Assembly (NCBI GenBank): GCA_054601695.1
Contig: BAAHQB010000080.1
Location: 248,001-312,000 of the forward strand
Length of the DNA: 64,000 nt
Source: Amorphochlora amoebiformis
Taxonomy: Eukaryota > Cercozoa > Chlorarachniophyceae
Direction of reading: 5' to 3'
In this document: positions 1 through 19,648 of the stretch, piece after piece
Layout: each line of letters starts with the position of its first letter
Numbering within the stretch: position 1 is the first letter of the stretch
Made by a program: the position numbers and the translations under genes
The notes under the pieces: generated by a model
Seen by the model: the letters and a program-made list of their open reading frames with translations, nothing else
The model's database searches: none
Told to the model about the DNA's origin: nothing

Positions 1-196
1 CACTCTTCGTGACATTTAGTCAAGCTATAGCTAGTGCTACCCTAACTTAACCCCAACTCTAATTGTAAATAATGTACATTCTATATTTGTGTGTATACAT
101 GTGTAGGTAAATGTGCATATATATATATATATATATAGAAAATAAATATATATATATATATATGTGTATATATATGAATATATATATATAGATATG

Positions 197-274
<78 letters not shown>

Positions 275-472
275 TAGCATTTATGTATGTGTGCATATAT
301 GGTATTTGTATATACATATATCTCCATGTATGATGTATGTTTGTACACGTATATACATCTATACACATCACATGGATGTATATGCATGTATCCTCATATA
401 TCATGTATGTAGATATACAGAAATCTACACATCACATGTAACATACCTACACATATATAAATATAAATATAA

Positions 473-511
<39 letters not shown>

Positions 512-761
512 GTATATATATACTATACTATTCGTATATATGTATATGTAAATGTATATACGTTTAGCTAGGGTTAGGATTTGAGGGTAAGAGGCTAGGG
601 TTAGGGTTAAGGTTAGGGTTAGGGTAGGGGTTTGGGTTAGGGTTTGGTATAAGTACAAATATGTAACGTACATATATATATACATATAGATATATATATA
701 TATATAACATTGTGAAGAACCCATGCCCTCGGAATACGACATGGGGATAATGTCATCATAA

Positions 762-821
<60 letters not shown>

Positions 822-927
822 GTGCGTGTGTGTATACCTATATCTATATATATATAAATATATATATACATAGCATATAACACACCATACATACCACAAT
901 GGGGAGGCGGCCATGCCTTCGGAATAG
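1..927. repeat. Simple-sequence region upstream of or within the eIF4E-like gene
   Basis: The stretch is mostly (TA)n with (TATG)n. A forward-oriented degenerate TTAGGG block lies at about 563-647. Two related non-repetitive patches lie at about 705-750 and 908-935, both built around a CATGCC-TCGGAATA core followed by a CATG, so one looks like a partial copy of the other. The second patch merges into a candidate exon at 928. No reading frame here other than the TA shadows is convincing. Earlier exons of the eIF4E-like gene may lie here unseen or left of the window. Confidence 0.6.
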
Positions 928-1170
928 GGCATGGCGTCCTCGAAATGCAACCTGGTGAACAATCTGATCACAATGTGAACAATCTGATCACAATGTGAAC
1001 AACGTCATCCTAATGTGTGTGAACAATCTGATCCTAATCTGAACAATCTGATCCTATTTCAGAATCTTCCTCCGGAGTGGGAGCATCCTGCGCATAGAAA
1101 GGGGGGCAAGTGGGTGGTTAGTATGGATAGGAATAATCCAAGAGGAGGTAGGCTTGTATGTGTTTATGCT

Positions 1171-1209
<39 letters not shown>

Positions 1210-1280
1210 GCGTGTATGTGTGTTTGGTTGTGTGTATGTGTGTATTTACGTGTGTGTGTATGTGTATGTGTGTATGTACG

Positions 1281-1324
<44 letters not shown>

Positions 1325-1671
1325 ATGTATGTATATATATATATATATATTATATATATATATATATATATAATATACTTACATATACATATACATATAC
1401 ATATCTACATATATATACACACACATATATCCATATAAGATTTATATCACACATATACGAAAAGAAATAGATATCAAAACATGATTTGAAATGTACCCTA
1501 GCCATGGAGATTGACTACATGTGGCAAAAGCTGGTAGCATGCATGACCGAAGAGGCGTTACAAGACGACGGCATACTAGCTGGGTGTATACACTCAAACC
1601 CCAACCCGACACCCGACATTCTAACACACCAACCCAGCGTGCGATTTTAGATATGTGTATGTGTATAGATG

Positions 1672-1702
<31 letters not shown>

Positions 1703-1768
1703 GTATGCGTAAGTATATATATATATATATAGATATACACTTATATGTATGTATGTATGTATGTATGT

Positions 1769-1852
<84 letters not shown>

Positions 1853-1869
1853 CATATATATATTTGTAT

Positions 1870-1901
<32 letters not shown>

Positions 1902-2026
1902 GTCTAACATGTATCCCACAGCACGATTTTGTCCTCACCCTAACCTTAACTCTATCCCTAAATCTATCCCTCTTACAAATATAAACAATAAATACATGCA
2001 AATGCATATCAATAATATACATATAC

Positions 2027-2078
<52 letters not shown>

Positions 2079-2102
2079 TGTGTGGGTTTATATATAATAT
2101 AG

Positions 2103-2140
<38 letters not shown>

Positions 2141-2708
2141 ATATGTATATATATATATATACATATATCATATACATATATATAATAATATTTAATATAT
2201 AATATATATATATATTCGCTAGGGTCGTATTAACGAGTAGACGCCAGTTTCGTCGAATTTCTATTTGGTATCCCTTTAGCCCTAACCCTGACCCTAATCA
2301 TAAACCCTAATTTTACCTAAATCTCACGGAAACGGTAACCTGAACCCTCATCCTAACCCTAGTGATAACCATTTACTTAGGGGAACTCTTAATCATACTA
2401 CGGATCTGGTACTTGTAGTAAATTCTTCCTTTTTCCCTCTCTTTTTTTTTTTGTGGTCTCTTCGTTTTTTTCGGGTGGGATGTTCGTGAAGTATATTTTT
2501 GTACGTTGAGCGTGGCAAGTGTGTGTTTACATATGAAATATATATATCTGTATTTGCAGAGGGTCTTTTTGGAGGATTATGATTCTTATTTATGTATGTG
2601 TGTGGGACAATTGTGGTGGATTGTTCGTGGTATACGTATTAAGAACAAATAATGGGGCTATATATGTGTATACATATGTATGGATTCATATATACATATG
2701 TCCATATA

Positions 2709-2773
<65 letters not shown>

Positions 2774-2873
2774 CATATATATATATATATGTGTGTGTGT
2801 GTATTTAGGAACTGATTCAATCGATAACGGTGCAGTTGAGGTATGGATTTTATAAATACTGTACATATGTATG

Positions 2874-2926
<53 letters not shown>

Positions 2927-3200
2927 TTATACATATATATATATACATTTATGTAAAATGTTATAATACAGATACACATATATATATGCATATATTGTAT
3001 ACTTCCATATAATACATTTAGACATACTATTATACAAAACATACTTAACACATACCTACATGCATATATTGCATTTTCTGTTATATACCACAAGGAATGT
3101 TCTTGCGTTGTCCCCTTCCATCTCTATCGACTTCTTTCCTCATCTGGCCAACAAGAAAATCGATAAGGTGTACGTAATATTTCTGAATTTGTACATGTGA
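928..3200 (+). CDS. eIF4E-like mRNA cap-binding protein, 3' part, multi-exon
   Basis: Translation initiation factor eIF4E binds the 5' cap of mRNA. Exons seen: 1063-1147 ([15 protein letters not shown], the family's P-x-WE-x(4-6)-GG-x-W cap-pocket segment), 1502-1583 ([20 protein letters not shown], matching the W-x(2)-LL-x(2)-IGE helix), 2223-2267 ([15 protein letters not shown], matching VVSxRxKxDxIxxW), 2809-2840 ([11 protein letters not shown]) and 3095-3200 ([17 protein letters not shown], matching the C-terminal FxxH segment). Phases join cleanly for 1063>1502>2223 and 2809>3095. The link from 2267 (phase 2) to 2809 (phase 0) needs one short exon; a block starting near 2566 (VFLEDYDSY) is a weak candidate. 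An exon at 928-954 (GMASSKCNL) is also only tentative. If the last exon is not spliced at AAG|GTGTAC (3167), it runs to TGA at 3198-3200, which suits a C-terminus. The N-terminal half is not seen. It could be an eIF4E paralogue such as 4EHP. Confidence 0.75.
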
Positions 3201-7163
<3,963 letters not shown>

Positions 7164-7196
7164 ATGGTTTTCTTAGGTGATTTTATGATCTTTGTG

Positions 7197-7244
<48 letters not shown>

Positions 7245-7246
7245 TG

Positions 7247-7308
<62 letters not shown>

Positions 7309-7416
7309 TATACTAGTATATATATAATATTTACAATACGCATATATACATATGTATAGACGCACAAATAAATATATATATATAAATATATATATAAATA
7401 TATTACATATCTATTT

Positions 7417-7451
<35 letters not shown>

Positions 7452-7473
7452 GTAATGTAAGTATATGTATATA

Positions 7474-7525
<52 letters not shown>

Positions 7526-7572
7526 TATACATATATATATGTATATATTTATAGATGTATATATGTATACAG

Positions 7573-7624
<52 letters not shown>

Positions 7625-7665
7625 GTGTGAGTAGATTTGAGTGTATACACACTATCCCCTTAAAG

Positions 7666-7714
<49 letters not shown>

Positions 7715-7803
7715 TATATATATTGTAGCGGGAAACCCTATGGTTGATACGAGCATCGCGACGACAAATGACTACATTAGACACCTAGGTATATCATCAG
7801 AAC

Positions 7804-7867
<64 letters not shown>

Positions 7868-7935
7868 GCACATATACAAAATATCTATGTGTGCATATAA
7901 TACATTATGTATGTAATATGTGTGTATGTCATATA

Positions 7936-7984
<49 letters not shown>

Positions 7985-8000
7985 TATATATACATATAAC

Positions 8001-8036
<36 letters not shown>

Positions 8037-8817
8037 ATAATTTCTATATATATACATATACATATACATATACATATGTATATATATGTATATGTATACA
8101 TATATATGCATAATATTCAGGCCTCGAAGAAGGCTTAGAACCTCACGACCTCTCCACATCCCGCCGCGTACAAACCCTAACCCTAACCCTAACCCTAACC
8201 CTAACCCTAACCCTAACCCAGTCCTAAGCCTAACCGTATTCGTACTAATCACCAATCGTAATCCTTAACCCTAACATGTCTAGAACGCAGAATATTCCTC
8301 AAATTCCCTCTTTTACCTCTTTGTGCCTGCATGTGTGTGTATTTTTATAAAAAACACCTCTTCACGAGAACATCTCTCTCTCTCTCTCTCTTCTCTCTCT
8401 ATCTCTCTCTCTCTTTCTCTCTCTCTCTTTCTCTCTCTCTCTCTCCCTCGTTCCCTCCTCCTCTTATGTACACGTGTGTGTACACGTGTATGTTTGTGTG
8501 TGTGTGTGACCTGACTATACTCTTTCTCCTCTCCTCCCCCTCTCTTCTCGTTCTCCACCATCTGTTTTCTTCTCGACGCTTCTCTTCTCTCTCTGTCACT
8601 CTCTCTTTCTCCTCTCCTCCTCCCTCCTATTATTTCTCTCTCTGTTTTTTTTTCTCTCTCTCTCTCTCTCTTTCTTATGTGTGTGTACGTGTATGTGCAT
8701 TACAGGTGGAAATTTTCGAAGAAGTATCTCAGAATTCTCTCGCGGAGATTTCTCCCGGGGGGTCCGCCCTCAACACCGCAATGGCTTTGCAGTGGACTTT
8801 GGGTTTGTATTTTTCTA

Positions 8818-8874
<57 letters not shown>

Positions 8875-10359
8875 GTAATGTATATATATATATATATATA
8901 TATGTATATTATATAAATATATACACATATATACATAAATACATATAAATATACATATATATATATATATATATATGTATTTCATACATCATAAATTATA
9001 CAACACATTTATGTATATTAAACATACACTAGGAAAAGAGAATATATAACACATTTATGCATATTAAACATTCCTTAGGGAAAGACTCCGACAAGGTCAG
9101 CTGTTGTACAGGTAACCATAACCCTAACCCTAACCTAACCCTAACCCTAACCCTAACCCTAACGCTTACCCTAATTCTGACCCTGACCTAACCCTAACCC
9201 TAACCTAACCCTAACCCTAACCCTAACCCCAATCCCAACCCTAATTCTAACCCTAATTTTGAACCTGACCTAACCCTAATCTTAACCAACCCTAACCCTA
9301 ACCCTAATATTAACCCTAATTCTGACCCCGACCTCACCCTAATCCTAACTTAACCCTAACCCTAATCCAACCCTAATTCTAGCGCTAATTCTAATCTTAA
9401 TCCTGGCCCTGACCTAACCCTAACCCAAACCTAACTCTAACCCTAATTCTAACCTTAATTCTGACCCTGACCTAACCCTAGTTCTAACCTTAATTCTGAC
9501 CCTGACCTAAACCTAATTCTAACCCTAATTCTAATCTTAATCCTGGCCCTGACCTAACCCTAACCCTAACCTAACCCTAACCCTACCCCCAACCCTAATT
9601 CTAACCCTAACTCGCTAATCCTAATTCTGACGCTGACCTTACCCTAACCCTAACACAACACAACACCACAACAACGCTCACCACCCCCATCAACACGATC
9701 TGCTGTTATCCCAAACAGCACTATAGCCCTACACTGTGGAGTAGTCAATGGTCCTCGGACAAAGACATGCTGAATAATCTGATCCTAACCTAACCCTAAC
9801 GCTAACCCTAATGACCCTGACCTATCCTTAACCCTAACCTAACCCTAACCCTAACCCTAACCCTAACCCTAACCCTAACCCTAATTCTAACCCTGACCTA
9901 ACCGTAGGCGCCATAGGAGACGACGATGCCGGTCGTTTGCTTACTCAAGCGTGCGAGAAAGCTAGGGTCTGATTAGGGTTAGGGTTAGGGTTAGGGCTAG
10001 GGTTAGGGTTAGGGTTAGGGTTAGGGTTAGGGTTAGGGTTTTCGTTAGGGATAGATTAAGATTAGGGTTGCAGGGCGTTAGGGTTAAGATTCCTAGGGTT
10101 AGGGTTTAGATTTCTGAAAAGGTGAGAAGGTTAATTCGGTTACGTTAGTACGGAAAAACTGACGTCGGGTTAGAAGATTTGATTATTTTGGCGGTAGGGC
10201 TAGGTTAAGTTTTAAATTTTGGTTGTTTTGGTTGAGAGGGCCGGGGTTAGAGTTAAGGGTTAGGGATAGGGGTTAGGGTTATGGTTTGAAATCTTTGGAT
10301 ATTTTGGGGATGATTAGGGTTATGGTTTGGAAATCGAAGTGTGAGATATATTATATATT

Positions 10360-10403
<44 letters not shown>

Positions 10404-10526
10404 ACATGTTTGTATATACACATATAAACATACGGTAATTATTATATATATATATATTTATATATATGTAAACATATGGCAATTTATTACATATATATAT
10501 ATATATATATATTAATTTATTGTTAT

Positions 10527-10578
<52 letters not shown>

Positions 10579-11282
10579 ACAATACATTCGTATATACATA
10601 TATTAGATATACGTAGATACATACATGCATATATATATATATAGAGACATTTTTAAATAGAAATGTAGGTATATATATATATATATATTATATATTTCTC
10701 ATATATATATATACATATATATTTATATATATAGATGTATATCTATTATACATATATACATATACATAGATTTATTATATATATATATTACACAATCAGG
10801 TCAATGCTATCTTTCAAATAGTACCAGTATCCAAATCCATAACCCTAACCCTAACCCTAACCCTAACCTAACCCTAACCCTAACCCTAAACCAAACCCGA
10901 ACCCAACCCGAACCCTGACCCCAACCCTAACCCTAACCCTAACCCAAACCCTAATCCTAACCAATCCTAACTATCCCTGAATCTAATCAGAATGTTCTAA
11001 CGGGCCGTTCGGCTGTCTTAGTGCCAAAATCAGGCGATAGGTCAACTTAATGCTAATCTTAACCCTAACCCTAACCCAAGCCCTAACCCTAACCCTAACC
11101 CAAGCCCTAACCCTAACCTAGCTCTAACCCTAACCCTAGCTCTAAAATGTAATCCTAACCCTGATCCTTCTTCGCTTTACATGCATACACACATGTGAAT
11201 GTCTTAGCGCATTAGCTGAACATTAACATAAATACGCACATGCACGCACACACTTACATGTCTACATGTATATATATGTATG

Positions 11283-11315
<33 letters not shown>

Positions 11316-11384
11316 GCATCGTAACCGTAATCCTTATCCCAAGCTCTAAACCCCCCCATAATGCATCACATGCAAAACATATAC

Positions 11385-11436
<52 letters not shown>

Positions 11437-12249
11437 ATGCATGTTAACCATAAGTACATACATAGATTGCGGTTGTTGTTGCATCCTCTTGTTTACCAGA
11501 AGTGTGGTTTCTTGTGGTTAGTATGTAGCCTATGCACGACATTTGTGTCGCGGTAGATTTCTTCGGCTTGTGGACTTCCTGTTGCATGTGATGCATGTGA
11601 TGCATGTGATGCATGTGATGTATTAATGGGGTGGTTTAGAACTTGAGGTTAAGATTACGGTTAACTGCATGTATATGTATATATATATATATATATACAT
11701 ATAAATGTATGTATGTATATTAATATTACACGTATATATATAGATATATATATATATATACATATATATGTGGATATATATATATGTATATTGTATATAT
11801 CCAAAATATTTTTATATATATTACATATATATATATATAATATAATATATGTATATATATATATATATATGTGTGTGCGTGTAAATATATTTATGTATAC
11901 ATAAACAAATATATATTTAACTGGACATATACATACATACGTAGATGTCTAAACACATGTAAATAGATGTAAATGTATAAAAATATATATTGTGTATATA
12001 CATTATACATATATTTATACCTATATATTAATATATATCCACATATATCAAAAGATGCATCGTTACTGTAAGGGGTGCCTACAGGTCTCATCCATAACCC
12101 TAATCTCTAACCCTAACCCTAACCCTAACCCTAACCCTGACCATTGACTCTCCGAGCACCAGTATCTGTAACCCAGACATTTGAGACCATCGTTCGTAAA
12201 AAGCCCTTCCTCACCTGCTTATCACGCTATACGAAATGCTGAGGTTTGC

Positions 12250-12307
<58 letters not shown>

Positions 12308-13037
12308 CAAGTGCACACACCATACTGACTCTAATCTCGGAGGCTGCAGATGATATATCTCTCTTCTCGACTCTCTTTTCTCTTCCTCTCTCTCCCGCCT
12401 ATTTCCCTCCCCCCTAAAACACTTGTAATCAAACAAAATCATCTCGGAAAACGAATACACAAACCAAAATAAACCATCTGCAATAACGTGACAGCAGCAC
12501 CGTCACACCTCCCATCTCATCCCCGTGACAAGCCGTAGCGTCACGCCTCGACCAACCATGACTTACCGCGGTCTCACACTAATATATCTACTTGCAGATC
12601 CTCTATGCCACCTCCTTTTTAACGTCAACCGAAGCTAGATATCGCGTTGCTGATCACTTAGCGAATGTCGCCAAAGGCATCCTAACCCTAACCCTAACCC
12701 TAACCCTAACCCTAACCCTAACCCTAACCCTAATTCTAACCGAACCGTAGCTCTAACCCGTCTATTCTTCGAAAGACAGGGGCAAGGTTTTCGCGCTGAA
12801 TCTCTCCAGTAAGGGACTATTTGGTGCTAATACTAACTCCAAACCTAACCCTAACCCTAAACCTAACCCTAACCCTAACCTAACCCTAATGGAAACCCTA
12901 CCCTAACGCTCCCTAAGCCTTACCCTAAGCTTAACGCTAAGCTTAACCTTAAGGTTAACAGTCTTAAGAGTAACCTTAATACTAATCTTAGAGGTTCCAG
13001 AATATAAGAGGAGAATTCTATCCCTTCTTCCCAAGGC

Positions 13038-13088
<51 letters not shown>

Positions 13089-13097
13089 ACAAATATA

Positions 13098-13133
<36 letters not shown>

Positions 13134-13179
13134 ACATATATATATATATATATACATATGCATATATTGATCTAATATG

Positions 13180-13219
<40 letters not shown>

Positions 13220-13425
13220 AATCTAATATATATATATATGAATATATGTATATGGGTATATATATATACATATTAAATTGATGTGTACATATATATATAT
13301 ATATGGATTTATATTTTGTATCTATATATATATATATATATATTATATTACATATATATAGATATATAAATATGTATATATATACAGACTGCACATGTTT
13401 CTATTTACATTTTCTAATATATATG

Positions 13426-13468
<43 letters not shown>

Positions 13469-13510
13469 ATATATATATATATATGTATATATATTTATAT
13501 ATATATATAT

Positions 13511-13576
<66 letters not shown>

Positions 13577-13633
13577 ATATATATATATAATGTATACTCG
13601 AAATGATATAATCCAGTATAAGCTTCGTACTCG

Positions 13634-13681
<48 letters not shown>

Positions 13682-14007
13682 ATTGATATATATTATATAC
13701 ATATATATATATATATATAGACATAAATATACATACACATACATATATATATCTACATATATCATGTATATTCGAAATGTTAATAGTCCAGTCTTAAGCT
13801 TCGTTCGAAGAAAAACAAAAAAAAACTAATTTTTCAAAACAATTTTTTTGAATTTGAAATACTAGGGTTTAGTATTTGGAAATGCGTCCGAGGCACAAGC
13901 CATATCGAGATCTCTTTATCCGAACGCGGAAACTCATGGTATGAATCCTGGTATGTATGAAAAGATGTAATTGTGCAAGTATGTGTATGTGATATATTCA
14001 TATATAT

Positions 14008-14041
<34 letters not shown>

Positions 14042-14225
14042 ATATATATATACATATATATATATATATGTATATGTATATGGATATATATATGTGTATT
14101 TATTTATTTATTTATATGTATATATATATATATATATGTATAGATTTTTATATATATACATATAAATATAATATATATATATATACAAATACATTATATG
14201 CATATGAATATATTCTATATATATA

Positions 14226-14272
<47 letters not shown>

Positions 14273-14330
14273 TACACATGTACGTGTATAAATATAATCT
14301 AAAGAATACACACACATATATATTATATAC

Positions 14331-14368
<38 letters not shown>

Positions 14369-14633
14369 TTACATACATACTATACAAATACATCATGCAT
14401 AATATATATTTTCATATTATAATATATACATATATATATACACGTAAATATATTATATATGTACATATAGATATGTAAGTACACATACATATTATTATTA
14501 TTATTATTATTACTATTATTATTATTATTATTATTATATTATTATTATCAGTATTATTATTATTATTATTATATTATATATATATATATATATTTACATA
14601 TATGCGTGTGTGTATATCTATATACATATATGC

Positions 14634-14664
<31 letters not shown>

Positions 14665-15449
14665 TAAATTATTACATACCCATATCTTTTTTATTACATA
14701 CATACATTTTTTACATATTAGATCTGGATATACATTTACATAAGCACTTGTATTAGCTTAATCCATCCTTAACCCTACCAAGATCCTAATCAATCCCAAC
14801 CCTAAACTAACAAAACCTGGCTACCTCCTCTCCCTAGCACCCAAAGATTAAGCCTAAGCCTAATATTAATCTAACCTTAAGAATAAGTAACCCTGTCTTA
14901 AGACTAATCTTAAGCCCAATAGTAACCCTTAACTAATATTTACCTAACCTTAAGACTAAGCCTACTAGTAATCCTAACCTTGAGGCTAAGCCTAAGCCTA
15001 ATGTTAACCTCACCTTAAGAGTAGGTCTAAGCCTATTATTAACCTAAACTTAAGAGTAAGCCTAAGCCTAACACTAACCTAACCTTAAGCTTAAGAGTAA
15101 GTCTTAAGTATAATAGCAACCCTAATCTCAAGAGTAAGTCTAAACATAATACTACCTAACCTTAAGAGTAAATTTGAGCTAATAATAAGCCAACCTTGGG
15201 ACTAACCCTATTCCCAGTACTAACCTTACAAGTAAGCGTAAGCATATCTTCTTAAAGTAAGTCTAATCGTGTAATACTTCACCTTGAAAGCAAATGTAAC
15301 GTACGAGTAAAGGAACATTCGTAGTCAGTTAGGCGTAAAAGTAACTTACATCAGAGTAACTCTTATCGTAATTTAGATGTCGAAAGTGCTGTTTATAGAA
15401 TCGCCGGAGTGTTGCCAAAGAGGGGGTCTGTGGTATGTTATATTCATAT

Positions 15450-15484
<35 letters not shown>

Positions 15485-15517
15485 GATAATTTTTAAATTT
15501 ATGTTTTCATCTACATC

Positions 15518-15551
<34 letters not shown>

Positions 15552-15789
15552 GTATATATACATGTATATATATGTATATATATGTATGAAATAAAACATA
15601 TATATATATATAATATATGTGTAATTTTAATTATATATATATATGCATACATATATATATAGTAGAAATGTAATTTTTGTGTGTGTGTATGTATAAATAT
15701 AAAGACACATATATGTATGCGCACATATTCAAATAATACGTACATGCAAATATGAACATCAACACAAAAGTATATTTATAGTATATATG

Positions 15790-15828
<39 letters not shown>

Positions 15829-15841
15829 TTGTGTATATGTA

Positions 15842-15879
<38 letters not shown>

Positions 15880-16176
15880 TTTTTTTGAATGCAGATAATT
15901 ACTAATGGAAGAGACCCAACAATCATCGCTCAGGTTCATACATATACATACATATATATATATATACATACATATACATATATATATATATGCATACATA
16001 CACATATATATAATATGCATACATAACATAAATATTACACAGTAAATAAAAATAAAGATATAGATTTATATTATTATTCAGAGAGTAGAGGAAAAGACTA
16101 TTGTTTCAAAGAAGTTTCCGGTAACATTCTCAACAAATCACAACAAGGCTCTCCGAGATCTCGGACCAGTGGTAAT

Positions 16177-16230
<54 letters not shown>

Positions 16231-16270
16231 ATATAAATATATGTAATTTTTAAATAGATTTATCTACAGA

Positions 16271-16301
<31 letters not shown>

Positions 16302-16542
16302 ATAACATACATATATATATACATACATATATATGTATATATATATATTGTATAACATGTATATATACATACATATATATATGTATATATACACATATAT
16401 ATATTATATACATATATATATACATACACATATATGTTTGTGTGTGTGTACGTATAAATATAAAGACACATATATGTATGCGCACATATTCAAATAATAC
16501 GTACATGCAAATATGAATATAAACACAAAAGTATATTTATAG

Positions 16543-16578
<36 letters not shown>

Positions 16579-16671
16579 AGTATGTATATATATATATTAT
16601 TTTTTTGATTGCAGATAATTACTAATGGAAGAGACCCAACAATCATCGCTCAGGTTCACATATATATATTT

Positions 16672-16712
<41 letters not shown>

Positions 16713-16884
16713 TATAATATGCATATATAACATAAATATTACACAGTAAATAAAAATAAAGATATAGATTTATATCATTATTCAGAGAGTAGAGGAAAAG
16801 ACTATTGTTTCAAAGAAGTTTCCGGTAACATTCTCAAAAAATCACAACAAGGCTCTCCGAGATCTCGGACCAGTGGTAATATAC

Positions 16885-16966
<82 letters not shown>

Positions 16967-17118
16967 ATTATATGTATGTACTCTAATACATACTAAAACA
17001 CATAATTAATATATATACATGTATACATACATATATATATATATATATGTATGTATATATTATATAATATATATATATAATATATATATATATATGTATA
17101 CATTTATACATTTATATA

Positions 17119-17190
<72 letters not shown>

Positions 17191-17652
17191 CACACATATG
17201 TATACATATATCCATAATATGGATATATATATATATGTATGTATATATGTGTTTAATATATTTATATATATATATATATATATATATTATTAGCGCAGTG
17301 ATCTAGTAGATGGTAGTCCAGAGTTTGATTCAAGTCCGTTTGGGTTATAATTAACTTTGTTCTCAAGAATTCAGCAAGATACATGCGGTCACGCGTGCTC
17401 ACGTGACGGTCACGTGAGGTCATGTGAGTGTGCATGGCGTGACATCACGTTCTGTCAGGGTATATGGAAGCCCGGTACTACCGGGTACTACCCGGCACTA
17501 CCCGGTAATACCCGGTAAGGTATCTCCGAGCAATCTCAGGGATCTCCACCGATTTCCAGCTATCTGTAGTATAGGTACGGCTATACTTCAACACGCTATC
17601 GATATCTACTCTTCGAGCGGCATCCAGCTATGCTATCTTTAATGTTTTAGCA

Positions 17653-17689
<37 letters not shown>

Positions 17690-17796
17690 TGTATATACAA
17701 TAATATATTATATACATACACTTCTACTAAGAGAAGAGACTGCAACAACAACGATGTGTATGTATATATATGTGTACACATACACATATATCTATA

Positions 17797-17843
<47 letters not shown>

Positions 17844-17958
17844 CATATATGTGTAATATATATACATATATATTATATATATATATATATATACTACATA
17901 TATATATAAATATATATATTATATTGTAACATGTATACATATATGTTCATGTATCTGA

Positions 17959-17991
<33 letters not shown>

Positions 17992-18010
17992 ATAAATATA
18001 TATAAATATA

Positions 18011-18089
<79 letters not shown>

Positions 18090-18240
18090 AATATATATAA
18101 ATATATATTTATACATATTTAACATGCGTTAATATATATCATACATATTAAACACACAGATTATCTCTATATCACATGCATATTATATAAGTAATATATA
18201 TATATACATATATATATATATGTATATGTATATATGTATA

Positions 18241-18282
<42 letters not shown>

Positions 18283-18515
18283 TATATGTAAATAAATAAA
18301 TATATATATATATATTATATAGGTGGATACAAACGGAGCTGGGGACGCATTTGTTGGAGGATTCCTAGCAGCGCTCTTGCCTTATCCTCAACGGTACACA
18401 CTTACATTAGATGAATATTTTTATCCCCAACGGTTTACACTCAACTTAGACGAATATATAAATATTTATGTATGTATTTGTATATGTATTTGTATGTATG
18501 TATGTATTGTTTTCA

Positions 18516-18556
<41 letters not shown>

Positions 18557-18784
18557 TATAAATATGCGTATGTGTATACATGTTTAGAATTTCATCCATA
18601 CACACATATGTAGATCTACAGTTATATTTAGCTACATTTGTATGTTATACAGGTAGATACCATCTTATGATGTATACATATGTACATAAATAGGCCGGAT
18701 ATCCATTCGTTAAAATCCGTTGTGGATGCCGGCCACTACGCCGCTGGGATCGCTGTTAGGTTGGATATGATATTTCATATATAT

Positions 18785-18870
<86 letters not shown>

Positions 18871-18874
18871 CATT

Positions 18875-18906
<32 letters not shown>

Positions 18907-19099
18907 TCATTTATACATATATATATACTACAATATATACACATATATACATACACATACACAATAAATATGTATATAAAATATAGCATGATATAATGTA
19001 CTTCCATATATAGAGAGAGAGAGAGAGAGAGAATGTAAAGATGTAGGTTTAACGTATATATATTCATATATCGTGATATATATCTAGTATATCTATGCA

Positions 19100-19136
<37 letters not shown>

Positions 19137-19261
19137 ATATATTTCTACACATTGTATGAATGTATATGTATATATATGTAAAGATATATATATATATATA
19201 TTTAAATATGTATGTATAATATTCTTATACATGAAATAATATATTTACGAATAAATATATG

Positions 19262-19313
<52 letters not shown>

Positions 19314-19315
19314 TA

Positions 19316-19364
<49 letters not shown>

Positions 19365-19395
19365 ATATATATATATATATACATATAAATATGTA

Positions 19396-19427
<32 letters not shown>

Positions 19428-19471
19428 CATACATAACATACGTACGTTGTTGCACCCTTTAGTAGACGTGT

Positions 19472-19524
<53 letters not shown>

Positions 19525-19590
19525 TATGTATATACGTATACATATGTTTACACATATTATATATATATATATATATTTAATATATATTAT

Positions 19591-19648
<58 letters not shown>

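Noticed and set aside
8173-8268. NPNPNP, VRVRVR or GLGLGL frames at CCCTAA/TTAGGG blocks
   Set aside because: They are translations of the telomere-type repeat; the same blocks lie inside introns defined by flanking kinase or GH81 exons.
8331-8948. Frame of 205 codons with SLSLSLS and TA-derived tail
   Set aside because: It is a CT-tract shadow that runs out of frame through adenosine kinase exon 4.
9115-10100. A chromosome end (true telomere)
   Set aside because: The arrays are short, degenerate, occur in both senses, and lie between in-phase exons of one gene.
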